A stretch of 7,867 nt of DNA from assembly GCA_947484245.1 (NCBI GenBank), contig CANKOT010000101.1:1-7867 (forward strand). Reading direction: 5' to 3'. The notes below the pieces were generated by a model. It saw only the letters and a program-made list of their open reading frames with translations, had not been told where the DNA came from and ran no database searches. This stretch comes from Comamonadaceae bacterium. Lineage in GTDB: Bacteria > Pseudomonadota > Gammaproteobacteria > Burkholderiales > Burkholderiaceae. Both the position numbers and the translations under genes were made by a program. Of this stretch, positions 6,032-7,867 are shown piece by piece (within the stretch, counting starts at the first letter, position 1; each line of letters begins with the position of its first letter).

Positions 6032-6985
6032 ATGAAGACTCAAGCATCTTTCAAATTGAGTTGTTTTTCAAAGGCCCAATCTGTAGGGTTGGTGCTTGCC
6101 TTGCTCGTGATCAATTTGCCCTCAATGGCAGATGTTGCTATCAGCAGAGTTGATATTCCTGTGGTTGGTTCCAAGTGCAATGAACGTGTCAACGAGGTCA
6201 GCAGCGTTCAGGGCGAACTTCGCTTTCCAACCAAAATCACAGGACAAGTTCCAGCTGTGGTTATTCTTCACAGCAATGCGGGTGTTGTTGGGGTCGGTGG
6301 TTTTTATGCTCGAGCCTTAAATGCAGCCGGAATAGCCACATTGGAAGTTGATTCTTATTTGCCTCGAGGAGTGCGTAGCGGAAATGAGCGAAATGCACCG
6401 GTTTTGTGTGACCGTCTTCAAGATGCATGGGGAGCTTTGGTTTTCCTTGCGAGCGATGCAAGAATCAATCCGAAAAAAATTGGTACTGTTGGATTTTCTA
6501 GCGGAGCTGCAGTTGCCATCATGGCTGGCATGGGTGTCAGACCAGCGCGGTTGCGCCGTGAAAATTCAATTTTGCCAAAAGAACTGGTTTACGCCGCGCA
6601 CTTTGCCCTTTACCCTTCGTGCGCCAACATCATGGACGACCAGCAGCGGATTCGATCATGGATCAATCCAGGGCGACCGCAAAACTGGGGTGCCACTGGA
6701 AAATCCATTCACATCGTTTCGGGTACCAGCGACGATTTTGATTTCAATCCAAAAACGGATTGTTTGCGAATGCGTGATGAATTCCCTGACATTGCCAGCC
6801 AATTGACAGTCCGCATGGTCGATGGCGCGACCCATGCGTTCGATTGGCCCAATCCGCCACCGCCTGCGTTCAGTCCGTTTGCCAAGGCCCAAACTGGTGG
6901 CATGGTCACCATGCGCTACTCAGCCAAAGAAGCTGAAATTGCTCAAAAGGAAATGGTCGAATATTTTCTCAAATATTTAAATTAG
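6032..6985 (+). CDS. Secreted dienelactone-hydrolase-like alpha/beta hydrolase
   Basis: This is a 317-residue alpha/beta-hydrolase related to the dienelactone hydrolase family. The frame opens at 5945, but the ATG at 6032 is preferred: it has GAAGG just upstream, avoids a long overlap with the Bug gene, and starts a clear signal peptide (basic start, hydrophobic core at about 18-29, likely cleavage after SMA at 31-33). PAVVILHSNAG gives the beta-3/oxyanion region. The nucleophile elbow is GFSSG (S156), where classical dienelactone hydrolase has Cys. The candidate acid is D234 in GTSDD, and the histidine is H268 in THAFDW, so a Ser-Asp-His triad is complete. The predicted mature protein has four cysteines (49, 126, 197, 244), compatible with two disulfides in the periplasm. 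A proline-rich segment, NPPPPAF, follows the catalytic His. The substrate is unknown: an ester or lactone hydrolase is likely, and peptidase or PET-hydrolase-like activities are less so. It probably forms an operon with the Bug gene. Confidence 0.8.
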   Translation: MKTQASFKLSCFSKAQSVGLVLALLVINLPSMADVAISRVDIPVVGSKCNERVNEVSSVQGELRFPTKITGQVPAVVILHSNAGVVGVGGFYARALNAAGIATLEVDSYLPRGVRSGNERNAPVLCDRLQDAWGALVFLASDARINPKKIGTVGFSSGAAVAIMAGMGVRPARLRRENSILPKELVYAAHFALYPSCANIMDDQQRIRSWINPGRPQNWGATGKSIHIVSGTSDDFDFNPKTDCLRMRDEFPDIASQLTVRMVDGATHAFDWPNPPPPAFSPFAKAQTGGMVTMRYSAKEAEIAQKEMVEYFLKYLN

Positions 6986-7152
6986 GCTTCTGGCCTTTGA
7001 ATCAGTTTCACACATTCCTGAAGGAACAATTGTTAATTTGAAATACGATCCTAGCTCAGCTCAATTGGTGAACATCAAAAATAAGTGATCACTGTGCAGT
7101 CGTGAGACGAAGTTGAATTGTTTTTCGCTAATGGCGGTTATGTTTGAAGCGT
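6986..7152. other. Convergent intergenic region between the hydrolase and dehydratase genes
   Basis: This 167-bp gap separates two converging genes and should hold both transcript ends. It contains short perfect palindromes: TTCCTGAAGGAA (7015-7026, two-base centre), AACAATTGTT (7025-7034) and AGTGATCACT (7084-7093). None has a stem and T tract strong enough to be called an intrinsic terminator. A tRNA-like string, TAGCTCAG, near 7051 lacks any other tRNA part. No small gene is seen. Confidence 0.45.
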
Positions 7153-7867
7153 CTATTTCACTTTAGGAATAACGTTCGTTTGTGGCGGCATGAGGAAATC
7201 AAAGTCTGCGCCTTTGTCGGCTTGCAGCACGCTGTCTAAAAATAATTTTTCATAGCCACGTTGTGCAGTAGGCGTGACGACAGGTTGTGTTTCTTTTCTG
7301 CGCGCCAACTCTTGGTCTGAGATTAAAAGGCTGAGCTCTCTGTTGGCCACACTCAACCGAATGCGGTCGCCGTTATGAACATAAGCCAAGGGCCCACCCA
7401 ACGCAGATTCAGGCGTGACATGTAACACGATGGTGCCGAAAGCTGTGCCGCTCATTCGGCCATCCGAAATTCGCACAATGTCTTTACAACCCGCCTTGGC
7501 CAATTTTTTAGGAATAGGCATGTAGCCCGCTTCAGGCATGGCCGCGCCTTTGGGGCCAATGTGCTTTAAAACCAAAATATCGTCTGTGGTGACATCTAGG
7601 TCTTCCGAGTCAATGCGCAAAGCCATGTCTTGCAAATTCTCAAACACCACCGCACGACCTTCTTGCTCCATGAGTTTGGCGCTGGCTGCAGACTGTTTGA
7701 TGATGGCACCACCCGGCGCCAAGTTGCCCTTCAAAACAGCAATGCCACCTTCTTTGAAAATGGGGTTGGCGCGGGTCTTGACCACATCTTGTTTAAACGC
7801 AGGGCCTGCCGCTTCAATCCACTCGCCCAAAGTGTGACCGGTAATGGTGAGCGCGTCTAAGTGCAAC
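7153..7867 (-). CDS. IlvD/Edd-family dehydratase, C-terminal part (5' end beyond window)
   Basis: These are the last 237 or so codons of an Fe-S dependent dehydratase whose full family length is about 570-600 residues. The frame runs off the right edge; the TTG at the edge is internal. The family includes dihydroxy-acid dehydratase (branched-chain amino acid synthesis), phosphogluconate dehydratase and sugar-acid dehydratases such as L-arabinonate dehydratase. Visible marks are LDALTITGHTLGE at the fragment start, GGIAVLKGNLAPGGAIIK, the metal/substrate region GPKGAAMPEAGYMP, and RISDGRMSGTAFGT, whose Ser (codon 7450-7452) is the proposed catalytic base in this family. VLHVTPESALGGPLAYV followed by NGDRIRL is the C-terminal barrel. 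The GTAFGT...VTPE wording resembles sugar-acid dehydratases more than classical IlvD; that is from memory of the family and is not certain. The Fe-S cysteines lie outside the window. The gene ends with TAG and converges on the hydrolase gene. Confidence 0.85.
   Translation of the reverse strand, partial: LHLDALTITGHTLGEWIEAAGPAFKQDVVKTRANPIFKEGGIAVLKGNLAPGGAIIKQSAASAKLMEQEGRAVVFENLQDMALRIDSEDLDVTTDDILVLKHIGPKGAAMPEAGYMPIPKKLAKAGCKDIVRISDGRMSGTAFGTIVLHVTPESALGGPLAYVHNGDRIRLSVANRELSLLISDQELARRKETQPVVTPTAQRGYEKLFLDSVLQADKGADFDFLMPPQTNVIPKVK

Noticed and set aside
7015..7034. TTCCTGAAGGAA and AACAATTGTT palindromes as a terminator of the hydrolase transcript
   Set aside because: Stems are four to five base pairs with very short or no loops and there is no T tract, so this is not supported as an intrinsic terminator.
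7048..7075. tRNA D-arm-like string TAGCTCAG followed by TTGGT between the hydrolase and dehydratase genes
   Set aside because: No acceptor stem, anticodon arm or T-arm (GTTCGAATC-like) can be found around it, so it is a chance resemblance.
1..7867. CRISPR arrays, insertion sequences, phage genes or toxin-antitoxin pairs
   Set aside because: No regularly spaced direct repeats, transposase or integrase motifs, terminal inverted repeats or small paired toxin/antitoxin frames were seen; the genes present are ordinary chromosomal families.

Overview
This window reads as ordinary chromosomal DNA from a betaproteobacterium. It is most likely a Burkholderiales/Comamonadaceae-type freshwater lineage of moderate GC. 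That placement is inference from the ParC, ComEC and RidA-like protein sequences, from the presence of a Bug-family (TctC-like) periplasmic binding protein (a family greatly expanded in Burkholderiales), and from the mixed codon usage. There is no insertion sequence, prophage gene, CRISPR array, rRNA or recognisable tRNA.

Layout from left to right: (1) the 3' end of parC (+), topoisomerase IV subunit A, cut by the left edge. (2) Converging on it, an orphan OmpR/PhoB-type response regulator (-) with a partly degenerate receiver. (3) An AT-rich 200-bp gap carrying a large imperfect inverted repeat just ahead of the regulator start. (4) A RidA/YjgF-family protein (-). (5) A divergent intergenic region of about 200 bp, then comEC (+), a complete DNA-uptake channel protein with a C-terminal metallo-beta-lactamase-like domain. 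(6) A 145-bp gap with a terminator-like hairpin, then a promoter candidate whose -35/-10 spacer holds a 19-bp perfect palindrome. (7) A two-gene unit (+): a Tat-like-exported Bug solute-binding protein, then 22 bp later a secreted dienelactone-hydrolase-like protein. (8) Converging from the right edge, the C-terminal part of an IlvD/Edd-family dehydratase (-), of the type closest in feel to sugar-acid dehydratases.

How the genes fit together: parC, the regulator, the RidA-like gene and comEC are housekeeping or accessory chromosomal genes with no obvious shared pathway. The Bug protein and the hydrolase look co-transcribed, and both are predicted to leave the cytoplasm. This suggests periplasmic hydrolysis of an ester or lactone coupled to capture of the released carboxylate, but no TctA/TctB membrane partner is in the window. 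The neighbouring dehydratase could process a related acid, but it is on the opposite strand and this link is speculative.

No clearly new biological system is visible. The points most worth a second look are regulatory: the palindrome cluster in the Bug promoter, the long inverted repeat ahead of the response-regulator gene, and the run of small hairpins ahead of comEC.
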